This document shows positions 8,458-17,012 of a stretch of DNA of 64,000 nt, piece by piece. The stretch is taken from assembly GCF_001418085.1 (NCBI RefSeq), contig NZ_LIQH01000029.1, positions 1 through 64,000 of the forward strand, read 5' to 3'. Under the pieces are notes generated by a model. It was not told where the DNA came from. It saw only the letters and a list, made by a program, of their open reading frames with translations, and ran no database searches. Positions within the stretch are counted from its first letter, which is position 1, and each line of letters starts with the position of its first letter. A program made the position numbers and the translations under genes. This stretch comes from Lacinutrix algicola. GTDB lineage: Bacteria; Bacteroidota; Bacteroidia; Flavobacteriales; Flavobacteriaceae.

Positions 8458-9195
8458 ATGAAACTAAACTCAATAATAGTAGAAGACGAACAAGCAAGCA
8501 GAGAGATACTTAAAAATTATCTTAAAAAATACTGCCCAAATGTAAATGTTGTTGGAGAAGCTTCAAATATAAATGAAGGTTTAGAACTTATTAGAAGCAA
8601 AGATTTAGATTTAGTATTTTTAGATGTAGAAATGCCTTATGGTAATGCTTTCGATTTGCTAGATAAAGTAGGAGACAGAGACTTTGAAACTGTTTTTGTA
8701 ACTGCTTATAATAATTATGCAATAGATGCTTTAAACGCACATGCAAGCTACTATTTAATGAAACCTATTGACATAGATGAATTAATAAAAGCAGTAGATT
8801 ATGTTGTAGAAATTAAGACAAAAGAAAACGCACTTCAAGATCAGGTTTTAGTTCCAAAAACAATTAATAATATAAATGGCAAAATTACCATTCCACAGCA
8901 AAATGGTTTTGAAGTAGTAAGTACAGCAGATATTTTATTTTGTAAAGCAGATGATAATTATACTGAGATTTACCTAAATAACAACAAAAAGAAAGTAGTA
9001 AGTAAAACACTTAAATATTTTGAAGAAGCTCTACAAGATTCAAATTTTGCAAGAGTTCATAAAAGTTATTTGGTTAATGTAAACGAAGTAGTTAAATATG
9101 TAAAAGGTAAAGGAGGCAGCGTAATTTTAAGTAATGGAAAAGAAGTAATGGTATCTCCTTCTAGAAAATCTGAATTACTTTCTTATTTTAAGTAA
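8458..9195 (+). CDS. LytTR-family response regulator
   Basis: The 245-residue protein has a receiver domain at 1-120 with the acidic pair in IIVEDEQ, the phospho-acceptor Asp56 in FLDVEMP, a conserved T/Y switch (VTAYNNYA) and Lys in LMKPID. A LytTR DNA-binding domain spans about 145-245 (ILFCKADDNYTEIYL, FARVHKSYLVNV, SPSRKSELL). Such regulators bind direct repeats in promoters as dimers. It is the clear partner of the LytS-type kinase at 5876. A remnant of a dispersed repeat (8431-8454) ends only a few bases before its ATG. Confidence 0.95.
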   Translation: MKLNSIIVEDEQASREILKNYLKKYCPNVNVVGEASNINEGLELIRSKDLDLVFLDVEMPYGNAFDLLDKVGDRDFETVFVTAYNNYAIDALNAHASYYLMKPIDIDELIKAVDYVVEIKTKENALQDQVLVPKTINNINGKITIPQQNGFEVVSTADILFCKADDNYTEIYLNNNKKKVVSKTLKYFEEALQDSNFARVHKSYLVNVNEVVKYVKGKGGSVILSNGKEVMVSPSRKSELLSYFK

Positions 9196-9318
9196 TAAGT
9201 TCCTTTAAAAAAAAGGTGCTTATAAAAGGTATTTCAAAATATTAATTTGCCAAAAATTAAAAGATTTGAAGTGAAGCTAGAAAAAAAATAAAAAATAACA
9301 CAATAAAGAAATAAAGCT

Positions 9319-9834
9319 ATGCCAATAATAAAACCAGTAAACGGAAAATTGCCACAATTACCAGAAGATTGCTACATAGCAGATAACGCTACAATAGTAG
9401 GAGATGTAAAAGTAGGAAAACAATGCAGTATTTGGTTTAATGCAGTATTACGAGGCGATGTAAATTATATAAAACTAGGCAATAAGGTTAATATTCAAGA
9501 CGGTGCAGTAGTACATTGTACTTACCAAAAATATCCAACAATTATTGGTAACAACGTGTCTATTGGACATAATGCAATAGTACATGGTTGTACTATAAAA
9601 GATAATGTGCTTATAGGTATGGGAAGTATTGTTATGGATAATTGTGTAGTAGAAAGTAATAGTATTGTTGCAGCCGGTGCAGTAGTTACTCAAAATACAA
9701 TTATAGAATCTGGTAGTATTTATGCTGGAATTCCTGCAAAAAAAGTGAAGGACATAAGTAAAGAATTAGTTAGTGGTGAAATAAACCGTATTGCAGATAA
9801 TTATGTTAAGTATTCTTCATGGTATAAAGAATAG
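9319..9834 (+). CDS. Gamma carbonic anhydrase family protein
   Basis: The 171-residue left-handed beta-helix protein has hexapeptide repeats throughout (e.g. ATIVGDVKVGKQCSIWFNAV, NVSIGHNAIVHG, VLIGMGSIVMD). The three presumed metal ligands are His66, His84 and His89, in the spacing of the YrdA/PaaY/CaiE group. Members are trimers with zinc or iron at subunit interfaces. Some hydrate CO2, whereas others have no shown activity, so the exact reaction is unsure. The gene stands alone, 124 bp after the response regulator, with ATG at 9319. Confidence 0.92.
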   Translation: MPIIKPVNGKLPQLPEDCYIADNATIVGDVKVGKQCSIWFNAVLRGDVNYIKLGNKVNIQDGAVVHCTYQKYPTIIGNNVSIGHNAIVHGCTIKDNVLIGMGSIVMDNCVVESNSIVAAGAVVTQNTIIESGSIYAGIPAKKVKDISKELVSGEINRIADNYVKYSSWYKE

Positions 9835-9858
9835 CCCTATATAAATGTGAAGATAATT

Positions 9859-10212
9859 TTAAGTTGTTAGTTTCTTAATTTTACTAATTAAAGCTTCAGT
9901 TGAAGCGATGTTTTTAATTTTTTTATCCGAAATCAAAACCGATAATTCATCTTCTGTTTTGGATAAAACTATTGGATATTCATATTTAGTACCGGGATAC
10001 GCTTTTGTAAACTCGTTAATATGAAAGAATTCCATTTCTATATTAGAGTCTGTTCTAAAAACTTTCCAAGCTTTGTTTTCAGAAAAGGTGTTAAAAGTAA
10101 TAGCACATAAATTACAGTTATATGTTTTGGGACTAAATACTTTGTGTGCAATATCTAAAGCAGTATTTCTTATACCGGAATTTGCATTGTAAACAAAAAG
10201 AAGTGTTTTCAT
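9859..10212 (-). CDS. Conserved protein of unknown function next to murI
   Basis: The 117-residue soluble protein opens with MKTLLFVYNANSGIRNTALD, then has a Cys pair in YNCNLCAITF, an acidic/aromatic middle (MEFFHINEF) and a short C-terminal helix rich in Lys. I have the impression of homologous frames in many Flavobacteriia, but I know no demonstrated function. The CxxC pair (NCNLC) could bind metal or be redox active, which is inference. Its ATG is one base from the murI stop, so the two genes are almost certainly one transcript. Confidence 0.75.
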   Translation of the reverse strand: MKTLLFVYNANSGIRNTALDIAHKVFSPKTYNCNLCAITFNTFSENKAWKVFRTDSNIEMEFFHINEFTKAYPGTKYEYPIVLSKTEDELSVLISDKKIKNIASTEALISKIKKLTT

Positions 10213-10213
10213 T

Positions 10214-10996
10214 TTAAAAATCTAAATAATCTACTTTAAAAGGAGGGCTTAAAAGCGATTGCATTACTTTAGTATTCTCTAAATTAATATAGAACTCGTT
10301 TTTAGGTTTTATCAATTCAGTATTTAATAAATTGTGTTGGTCTAAAATGGACTGAGTTTGTTTAGCAACAGCTAATCCTGAATCTATAATCTTTACATGC
10401 TTTGGAAGTAATTTAATAAGCATAGGAATAAGATATGGGTAATGTGTGCAACCTAATACTAGATAATCTATGTTAGCGCCTAACATAGGCTCTAAATAGC
10501 TTTTTAGTAATGCTTCCATTTCAACAGAAGTTAATTTGCCACTTTCAATTAACTGTACAATACCTTCTCCTATTTGCTCTACAATTGTAACACCGTTAGA
10601 ATATAAATTTGAAGTATTATGAAACAGTGAACTGGATAATGTGCCTTTAGTAGCTAAAATACCAATGGCTTTCGTTTTTGTATTTAAAGCAGCAGGTTTA
10701 ATGGCTGGTTCAATACCAATAATAGGCACATTGTATTTTTCTCTTAATATACTAATAGCATTTGTTGTTGCTGTATTACAAGCAATAACAATAAGTTTGC
10801 AGTTCTTTTTTACAAGAAACTCTGTGTTTTTTATACTAAGCTCTAGAATTTTGTCTTTCCCTTTTGGGCCATAAGGAGCATTAATACTATCGGCTAAGTA
10901 AATAGAGTTCTCGTACGGTAATAGTGCGTGAATCTCCTTCCAAATGGAAGTGCCACCAACACCAGAATCGAATATGCCAATAGGTTGTTTACTCAT
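10214..10996 (-). CDS. murI: Glutamate racemase
   Basis: The 260-residue enzyme interconverts L- and D-glutamate for the peptidoglycan stem peptide. Visible motifs are GIFDSGVGG at 7-15 and the two catalytic cysteines, Cys73 in ACNTAT and Cys183 in LGCTHYPY; the length is normal. It is cytosolic. A small unknown gene follows at once on the same strand, and the ompH-bamA block lies upstream beyond a strong terminator (11018-11054). MurI therefore probably has its own promoter just upstream of 10996. Confidence 0.97.
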   Translation of the reverse strand: MSKQPIGIFDSGVGGTSIWKEIHALLPYENSIYLADSINAPYGPKGKDKILELSIKNTEFLVKKNCKLIVIACNTATTNAISILREKYNVPIIGIEPAIKPAALNTKTKAIGILATKGTLSSSLFHNTSNLYSNGVTIVEQIGEGIVQLIESGKLTSVEMEALLKSYLEPMLGANIDYLVLGCTHYPYLIPMLIKLLPKHVKIIDSGLAVAKQTQSILDQHNLLNTELIKPKNEFYINLENTKVMQSLLSPPFKVDYLDF

Positions 10997-11017
10997 AAGT
11001 TTTATTCACTTTATAAA

Positions 11018-11054
11018 AATACAAAAGCCGACTTAATAAGTCGGCTTTTGTATT
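11018..11054 (-). terminator. Strong terminator after the ompH gene
   Basis: A 16-bp perfect stem (AATACAAAAGCCGACT / AGTCGGCTTTTGTATT) with a five-base loop, 17 bp beyond the ompH stop on the minus strand. It separates the bam/ompH operon from murI. Confidence 0.9.
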
Positions 11055-11071
11055 ATTTGTTTTAGGTTTTC

Positions 11072-11581
11072 TTAGAATCCTAATTCTTTTTTTACATCTG
11101 CAAGTAAGTCTTTACCTTCAGCCATAATTACTCCTGTTTGAGGAGAAGAATCTAATACATAGTCAAAACCTTGAGCTTTAGCTACTTTTAATATAGCTGC
11201 TTTAGCTTTATCCGTAATAGGCTTTAAAAGCTCTAATTCCTTTTTTTGTAATTGTTGCTGTGCATTTGCAGCATATTGCTGAATAGACTGGTTATCTGTC
11301 TGAACTTCAAGGTAACGCTTCTCATTTTCTTCTTGAGTTTTTGTTGTAGCTTGAGCTTCAAAAAGATCTGTTTTAGTTTTTAAATCTTTTTTCATTGCTT
11401 CAATATCTGCTTGGTAAGTTTTACCAACACGTTCCATATCTGCTTGAGCAGTTTTCATAGCAGGCATTGCCTTAATTAACTCAGTTGTATTAATGTGTGC
11501 AACTTTAGATTGAGCGTTTGTAAAACTTGTTGCTCCAATAAATAATGATGCTGCAATTAGTAATGTTTTAATTTTTTTCAT
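11072..11581 (-). CDS. OmpH/Skp family periplasmic chaperone
   Basis: The 169-residue protein has a signal peptide (MKKIKTLLIAASLFIGATSFTNAQ) and a mature part that begins SKVAHINTTELIKAMP, the usual Skp start. A long central coiled coil (40-125; Glu/Lys/Gln rich) folds back to a C-terminal strand with FDYVLDSSPQTGVI. Skp trimers hold unfolded outer-membrane proteins on their way to BamA. It is the second of two ompH genes and the last gene of the uppS-bamA-ompH-ompH run. Confidence 0.94.
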   Translation of the reverse strand: MKKIKTLLIAASLFIGATSFTNAQSKVAHINTTELIKAMPAMKTAQADMERVGKTYQADIEAMKKDLKTKTDLFEAQATTKTQEENEKRYLEVQTDNQSIQQYAANAQQQLQKKELELLKPITDKAKAAILKVAKAQGFDYVLDSSPQTGVIMAEGKDLLADVKKELGF

Positions 11582-11619
11582 TTTTAAAATAGTATTTGTG
11601 TGTGTTATAATTATTAAAT

Positions 11620-12615
11620 TTAATCGTCTTGATTCTCGTTTTCTGGAGCACTGTCCTTCTCTTCTTTTGCTTTCTTACGATCCTCTAAGGTTTTCTTCTT
11701 TTTTTCATCAAGCATTTTTTTTCTAGCTGCTCTATCTGCTAGTTTCTTTTGTCTTCGTGCTTCTAAAATTTGTTCTTTAGTTTTGGGAGTTTCTTCTGTA
11801 TCTGCACTATTATCTTCTATGCTCTTCTCTTCGCTAGTTTTTTCTTCTGTATCTTCTTTAGTATTATTTCTAGCGTCTAATTTGTCTTGTTTAGCTTTTT
11901 CTCTTGCTGCAATTGCTGCGGCTCTTTTATCGGCTATTTCTTTTTTTCTGGCCTCTACTAAAGCTGCTCTCTCTTCTTTTTTCTTATCTAAAGCTAATTG
12001 TCTAGCGTCTTTACTTTCGTCTATTTCAACGGTAACATCTTCGTCTTTAGCTTCTCTTTTTTCTTTGTTAGATTTTAATTGCTTTCTTTTCGAAGATCGA
12101 GTTATAGTTCTTAAAACCTGCTCGCTCATATCAAAACGTTCTGCCGAGTATAACATTACTACGTCTGCAGACTTATCGAAAACAAAATCGTATTTCTTTG
12201 CTTTTGCTATATCTTGAACAGCTTGAAAAATTTGATCTTGAACAGGTTGCATTAATTGTTTCTTTTGGATCATTAAATCTCCATTAGGTCCAAATCGCTT
12301 TTGCTGATAATCTAATATTTCCTTTTCTTCAAATGTAATATCCTCTTCGCGCTCTTCAATTAATTCTTTAGTTAAAAGCGCTTTTTCGTTATTTAAATCG
12401 GTACGCTTTTGTTCTATAGTTTTTAATTTTTGCTCAATTTCAACTTTCCACTTCTGAACTTTAGAATCCAACTGTGAAGTTGCTTCAGAATATTCAGGTA
12501 CGTTTTGTAAAATATATTCGGTGTCAATATATCCAATTCTTACGCCTTTTTGCGCGTTAGCTTGAAAAGATAGTATTGATATTATGGTCAATACAAAAAG
12601 AACTTTAATTTTCAT
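11620..12615 (-). CDS. OmpH/Skp family chaperone with long charged tail
   Basis: The 331-residue protein is about twice the normal Skp length. A signal peptide (ending NAQ) precedes a standard OmpH domain at 22-175 (RIGYIDTEYILQNVPEY, coiled coil, YDFVFDKSADVVMLY). From about 180 on it is a low-complexity Lys/Glu/Ala/Arg tail with repeated EARRQKK/ADKRAAAIA-like units, likely a long helix or disordered. It lies 38 bp upstream of the shorter ompH gene, and both follow bamA. The tail could extend the chaperone's reach in the periplasm, which is inference. Confidence 0.92.
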   Translation of the reverse strand: MKIKVLFVLTIISILSFQANAQKGVRIGYIDTEYILQNVPEYSEATSQLDSKVQKWKVEIEQKLKTIEQKRTDLNNEKALLTKELIEEREEDITFEEKEILDYQQKRFGPNGDLMIQKKQLMQPVQDQIFQAVQDIAKAKKYDFVFDKSADVVMLYSAERFDMSEQVLRTITRSSKRKQLKSNKEKREAKDEDVTVEIDESKDARQLALDKKKEERAALVEARKKEIADKRAAAIAAREKAKQDKLDARNNTKEDTEEKTSEEKSIEDNSADTEETPKTKEQILEARRQKKLADRAARKKMLDEKKKKTLEDRKKAKEEKDSAPENENQDD

Positions 12616-12814
12616 CTGGTTAAATTTTAATATTTAATAACATAAATTCAAAAAAACAGACAGTTTAGATTTTGATTCTGTCTTCTTATGAATCAATCAG
12701 TTTTCAAAATAACGAATTTTAATTGTAAAAATTTTAATTCTTGTATCAAATCCTCAAAGTCATTATTGAAAATATCGTGCCAAAAATAAGAAAGTGTTAA
12801 AGTTTAAACATGAA

Positions 12815-12847
12815 TAAAGGTCTTTTTTGCATAAAAAAAGACCTTTA
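12815..12847 (-). terminator. Terminator after bamA
   Basis: TAAAGGTCTTTTTT, loop GCAT, AAAAAAAGACCTTTA. It starts 6 bp beyond the bamA stop on the minus strand and suggests that the ompH pair also has a promoter of its own within 12616-12814. Confidence 0.8.
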
Positions 12848-12852
12848 TGTTA

Positions 12853-15426
12853 TTAAAATTGTTGTCCGATAATAAAATGTGTTTCCCAACCATTCTTTAC
12901 TGTATTTCCTGGTAATGGATCGAAACCATGACCAAAATCAATACCTAATAAACCAAAGGCAGGCATGAATATTCTAATACCTAAACCAGCAGAACGTTGT
13001 ACGTTAAATGGGTTGTAGTCTTTAAAATTATTATATGATGCTCCTGCATCTAAGAAACCTAATGCATATATTTTTGCTGATTGTTTTAATGTAATTGGGT
13101 AGCGTAACTCTAAAGAGAATTTGTTAAAAATAGTTCCACCATCAGTATCTGATAATGCTTGGTTAGGGTATCCTCTTAAAGCAACAGCTTCTCTACCATC
13201 TAAACTATAACTTCCTAAACCATCACCTCCCAGAAAGAAACGTTCAAAAGGAATAATACCTCTATCTTGATTATAAGCACCTAAGAAACCAAATTCTAAA
13301 CTAGATTTAAATATAAATTTATCTACTAGTTTAGTATACCAATCTCCTTTAAATTTCACTTTGTAAAATTCTAACCATTTAAAACGTTCTTGATCTATTT
13401 CTGAAATTCTTTCCGATGCTGTTGTTCTATCTTCAATATCCAAAGTGGTATCGTCTACTATTTCTAGATTTGCATCTCTTTCATTTTTTAAATCTTCGTA
13501 ATCTGTACCGTTAAATAATGAGTATGGTAAAGAGAATTTAGCTGTAGCAGAGAAACTTGATCCTCCTGTAGGGAATACAGGATCGTTAAAGGTGTTGTTT
13601 CTACTTAACCCAATGGTGTAAGAAAGGTTGTTAGAAAAACCATCTCCAAAAGTAAATAAACCTGTATTGTAGTTTTTTAAGTTATAGTGTTGGAAACTTA
13701 AAGCTTGAGATAAAGTAAAGTAATCATCAGGAACAGATAATCTCTTAGCTAAACCAAATGTAAGACCTGTAATATTAAATCTACTGTCTTTATCTGCTTC
13801 TCCAGTAGCTGCATCATATAAAAATTGTTGTGTGTGAGATACAGATGTTGAAAACTGTACAGGCTTTTTTCCTCCCATCCAAGGTTCAGAAAATTGAAAA
13901 CTGTAAGTTCTATAAAATTGACTAGCTTGTAAACGTAAAGCTAGTTTTTGTCCATCTCCAGTTGGGATTGGTCTGTATGCATCTTTTTTAAATATATCTC
14001 TTAGTGAGAAATTGTTAAAGGATAAACCTAAAGTACCAATAAAACCACCACCACCATAACCACCTTGTAGTTCAATTTGGCTAGATCCTGATTCTACAAC
14101 TCCATATTCTATATCTACTGTTCCATCATCTGGATTTGCATTTTTAAATTGAGGATCAATTTGTTCTGCATCGAAGAATCCTAATTGACTTAATTCACGA
14201 ACTGTACGCACAACTTTTGATTTACTATATAATTCGCCTGGACGAGTTCTGATTTCTCTATAGATAACATGGTCGTTTGTTTTTTCGTTACCAACTACAG
14301 TAATCTTATTAAAGTATGTTGGTTTTCCTTCAGAAATTCTAATTTCCATGTCTATTACATTACCATCAGCACTTACTTCTACAGGATTAATAGTAGAAAA
14401 CAAATAACCATGATCTTGATAAAGATTTGTAATATCATCTGCATCTGGACTAGTATTATCTGCAATACGTTTTTCTAACAAAACACCATTGTAAGTGTCT
14501 CCTTTTTCAATTCTTAACTGGCGTCTTAAAAAATCGTCAGTATATACAGTGTTACCAATAAATGTAATATCTCCAAAGGTATACTTTTCTCCTTCTTCAA
14601 CTTTAATATCTAAAGTTACTGTTTTTGCATTATTGACTAATAACGTATCTGAGATTATACGAGCATCTCTATATCCACTTTCTTTATACTTGTCTACAAC
14701 ACTATTTAAATCGTCTTTAAAGTCTGCTTCAATATATTTTGAACGCTTTAATAAGCGCAACATTTTTTTCTGCTTAGTGTTTTTCATAGCTTTTCTAAGC
14801 TTCTTATCGCTTAGAACAGTATTGCCATCAAAATTAATTTTGTCAATTTTAACTTTTTCACCTCTGTCTACAGTTAGTACCATATTTACTCTAGCATTAT
14901 CTAAAGAGTCCACAACTGGAATGGTATTAATATTTACTTTGGTATTTAAAAAACCTGCTTTTTTATTCTTATTCTGAATATAATTTTTTGTAGTTGTTAT
15001 AAGGTTTTCAGTTACTTTAACACCTTGCTGAAGCTTAGCTTCTTTAATTAAAGTTTCTTTTTTACTCTTTTTTACACCATTAATTTTAAGTTCATTAAGT
15101 GCGGGTAAATCAGATAATCTAATTTCTAGATATGCTGCATTTCCTTCAACTTTAGCGAGGTATACTTCAATATCGCTAAATAAATTAGATGTCCATAATT
15201 TTTTAATAGCATTACTTATTTCTTCGCCAGGAACTTGTATTTCATCTCCCTTTTTTAGTTTAGAATAAGTAATAATGGTTTGCTCACTAAAGGTTGTGTT
15301 ACCAACTACTTTAATTTCTGCGATTGTGTATTTTTCACTATTCTCGTAAGAAAGCTGTTGCGCTTGAGTAAAAAAACTAGATAGTGCAAATAGTATTGCT
15401 AATGTGTATTGTAAAAATGTTTTCAA
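12853..15426 (-). CDS. bamA: Outer-membrane protein assembly factor BamA
   Basis: About 857 residues: signal peptide, five POTRA domains (roughly 30-430, visible as repeated IKVVGNTTFS, INGVKKSK, INFDGNTVLS, ITFIGNTVYT and ITVVGNEKT starts), then a 16-strand barrel with GGYGGGGFIGTLGLSFNNF and a terminal aromatic strand ending GQQF. It catalyses barrel-protein insertion into the outer membrane. I chose TTG 15426, ten bases after the uppS stop, because it starts a clean signal peptide (MKTFLQYTLAILF). An in-frame TTG at 15465 would overlap uppS by 29 bp. It follows uppS and precedes two ompH chaperone genes, the normal Bacteroidota order. Confidence 0.95.
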   Translation of the reverse strand: MKTFLQYTLAILFALSSFFTQAQQLSYENSEKYTIAEIKVVGNTTFSEQTIITYSKLKKGDEIQVPGEEISNAIKKLWTSNLFSDIEVYLAKVEGNAAYLEIRLSDLPALNELKINGVKKSKKETLIKEAKLQQGVKVTENLITTTKNYIQNKNKKAGFLNTKVNINTIPVVDSLDNARVNMVLTVDRGEKVKIDKINFDGNTVLSDKKLRKAMKNTKQKKMLRLLKRSKYIEADFKDDLNSVVDKYKESGYRDARIISDTLLVNNAKTVTLDIKVEEGEKYTFGDITFIGNTVYTDDFLRRQLRIEKGDTYNGVLLEKRIADNTSPDADDITNLYQDHGYLFSTINPVEVSADGNVIDMEIRISEGKPTYFNKITVVGNEKTNDHVIYREIRTRPGELYSKSKVVRTVRELSQLGFFDAEQIDPQFKNANPDDGTVDIEYGVVESGSSQIELQGGYGGGGFIGTLGLSFNNFSLRDIFKKDAYRPIPTGDGQKLALRLQASQFYRTYSFQFSEPWMGGKKPVQFSTSVSHTQQFLYDAATGEADKDSRFNITGLTFGLAKRLSVPDDYFTLSQALSFQHYNLKNYNTGLFTFGDGFSNNLSYTIGLSRNNTFNDPVFPTGGSSFSATAKFSLPYSLFNGTDYEDLKNERDANLEIVDDTTLDIEDRTTASERISEIDQERFKWLEFYKVKFKGDWYTKLVDKFIFKSSLEFGFLGAYNQDRGIIPFERFFLGGDGLGSYSLDGREAVALRGYPNQALSDTDGGTIFNKFSLELRYPITLKQSAKIYALGFLDAGASYNNFKDYNPFNVQRSAGLGIRIFMPAFGLLGIDFGHGFDPLPGNTVKNGWETHFIIGQQF

Positions 15427-15436
15427 TTGTATGATT

Positions 15437-16174
15437 TTAACTAATTTGTTCACTTGTTTTCCCAAAGCGTCTTTCTCTATTTTGATATTCTATAACAGCA
15501 TCACAAAGGTGTTGCTGTGTAAAATCTGGCCATAATACTTTTGTAAAATATAGCTCTGCATAAGCTATCTGCCAAAGTAAAAAATTACTGATGCGTTGTT
15601 CTCCACTTGTTCTAATAAGTAGGTCTACATCTGGTAAATTTTGCGTGTAAAGATGCTCATTAATAATCGATTCGTCAATATTTTCTGAAGAAATTATATT
15701 ATTTTTAACTTTATTGCTTATTTCCTTAACTGCATTTAACAATTCATCACGAGAGCCATAGCTTAATGCTAAGGTTAATGTCATGTGGTTATTGTTCTTT
15801 GTGCTTTCTATTACTTCGGTAAGTTCTTTGAATACTTTTTTTGGTAAACTATTAAGATTACCAATAGCATTAAGTTTTATGTTGTTTTCTTGAAGTGTTT
15901 TAATTTCTTTCTTTAAAGCAGAGACTAAAAGCTTCATTAAGGTATCAACTTCTAGTTTAGGTCTATTCCAATTTTCTGTAGAGAAAGCATATAAGGTTAG
16001 GTTTTTTATGCCTAACTGGGCACTAGCCTCAACAGTTTCACGGACAGATTTTGTGCCATTTTCATGACCAATGGCGCGAAGAAATCCTTTTTGTTTAGCC
16101 CAACGACCATTGCCATCCATAATTATGGCAACATGTTTAGGTAGTTTACGTGTATTTATTTTGCTTGTATCCAA
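15437..16174 (-). CDS. uppS: Isoprenyl transferase (undecaprenyl diphosphate synthase)
   Basis: The cytosolic enzyme adds isopentenyl units to farnesyl diphosphate in cis, giving the lipid carrier of peptidoglycan and LPS synthesis. Motifs are IIMDGNGRWA near the start (catalytic Asp20), LTLYAFSTENWNRP, and LLIRTSGEQRISNFLLWQIAYAE split over the C-terminal third. I place the start at TTG 16174, one base after the stop of the upstream gene, with a GGAGG five bases before it. This gives 245 residues, the usual length. The longer frame from TTG 16210 would overlap the neighbour and add a non-conserved tail. The gene sits between the DUF6089 gene and bamA. Confidence 0.95.
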   Translation of the reverse strand: MDTSKINTRKLPKHVAIIMDGNGRWAKQKGFLRAIGHENGTKSVRETVEASAQLGIKNLTLYAFSTENWNRPKLEVDTLMKLLVSALKKEIKTLQENNIKLNAIGNLNSLPKKVFKELTEVIESTKNNNHMTLTLALSYGSRDELLNAVKEISNKVKNNIISSENIDESIINEHLYTQNLPDVDLLIRTSGEQRISNFLLWQIAYAELYFTKVLWPDFTQQHLCDAVIEYQNRERRFGKTSEQIS

Positions 16175-16184
16175 ATTATCCTCC
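16175..16184 (-). promoter_or_regulatory. Shine-Dalgarno-like site deciding the uppS start
   Basis: GGAGG at 16184-16180 on the minus strand, five bases before TTG 16174 and inside the last codons of the upstream gene. Strong SD sites are uncommon in Bacteroidota, so this one favours translational coupling from the TTG. Confidence 0.5.
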
Positions 16185-16871
16185 AGGGCAAAAACATGGG
16201 TTTCTGCCAAATGTGTAAGTTAGTGTAATACCAGTAAAAGTATACCAGTCATTATTATTTAAATTCCCAAAGCTTCTACTTTCTATAGCTTCTTTTGCGT
16301 CTGGAACGCTTCCGTCTAATTCATCAGAAAAGGTGTAACGCGCTCCAATTTCGAAAGCTAAAATAAAATCTGAAGAAACCGCTACTTTATATCCTAAAAC
16401 CATAGGAATACCAAAAGCATAGCTTGTAGTGCCTTCGTCTACTGTTGTTCCGTCTGAATTAAAAAAGAAATTATCGTGTTTAGCAATACTAATCCCTGAG
16501 TATAAGTAAGGAGTTGAAGCTGCTCCACCATTATGTAGGTCGAAATCGAAAAAGGTGAATTCCATTCCTGCAGAAAGCTCTAAAATACTTGAGTTAAACT
16601 CAAAATCTCTTATTTGTCTGCTTGGATCATCCGATTTGTTATCAATACCTTCTAAATCTGTAAATATTAAAGAAAATCTGTATGAATGCCTTTTGCTTCT
16701 ATTCCACTTATATAATGCTCCAAAAGCTAATTGCTTAGGTGCGATATAGTCTGTTGCACCAACATCTCCAATAAAGTTACTCCCACCAACGAATATACCA
16801 AATTCGTTAATTTGAGCGCTACTTATTTGTATGCTAAAGAATGCTATTATTAAAAGCGTTAAATACCTCAT
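16176..16871 (-). CDS. DUF6089 family outer-membrane beta-barrel protein
   Basis: The 231-residue protein has a signal peptide (MRYLTLLIIAFFSIQISSAQ) and then NEFGIFVGGSNFIGDVG, the opening I associate with the DUF6089 family. Alternating hydrophobic strands suggest an eight-strand barrel: LAFGALYKW, YRFSLIF, LELSAGMEFTF, YAFGIPMVLGYK, FTGITLTYTFG. It ends with two cysteines (PCFCPGG), as does the PorP-like protein at 3349. It is the first gene of a run with uppS, bamA and ompH. The function is not known. A TATATTTG -7-like element lies at 16895-16888 before the ATG. Confidence 0.85.
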   Translation of the reverse strand: MRYLTLLIIAFFSIQISSAQINEFGIFVGGSNFIGDVGATDYIAPKQLAFGALYKWNRSKRHSYRFSLIFTDLEGIDNKSDDPSRQIRDFEFNSSILELSAGMEFTFFDFDLHNGGAASTPYLYSGISIAKHDNFFFNSDGTTVDEGTTSYAFGIPMVLGYKVAVSSDFILAFEIGARYTFSDELDGSVPDAKEAIESRSFGNLNNNDWYTFTGITLTYTFGRNPCFCPGG

Positions 16872-17012
16872 AAATCTTCAAAGTTTGCAAATATAATAAA
16901 TAAGATTAGCCTATTGTAATTTCAGCTAAATAGTTACTGTTTAAAACAGTATTTACTTAAATTTATTGTAAAAAGGAATGATTTGTATGCTATAATAGTA
17001 AAAAAGAGAAGA

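Noticed and set aside
11783-12217. 144-codon Ser/Leu/Ala-rich frame antisense to the long ompH gene
   Set aside because: Complement of the Lys/Glu-rich tail; low-complexity artefact.
14495-14977. 160-codon frame antisense to bamA
   Set aside because: Hydrophobic shadow of the POTRA region with no start context or family.
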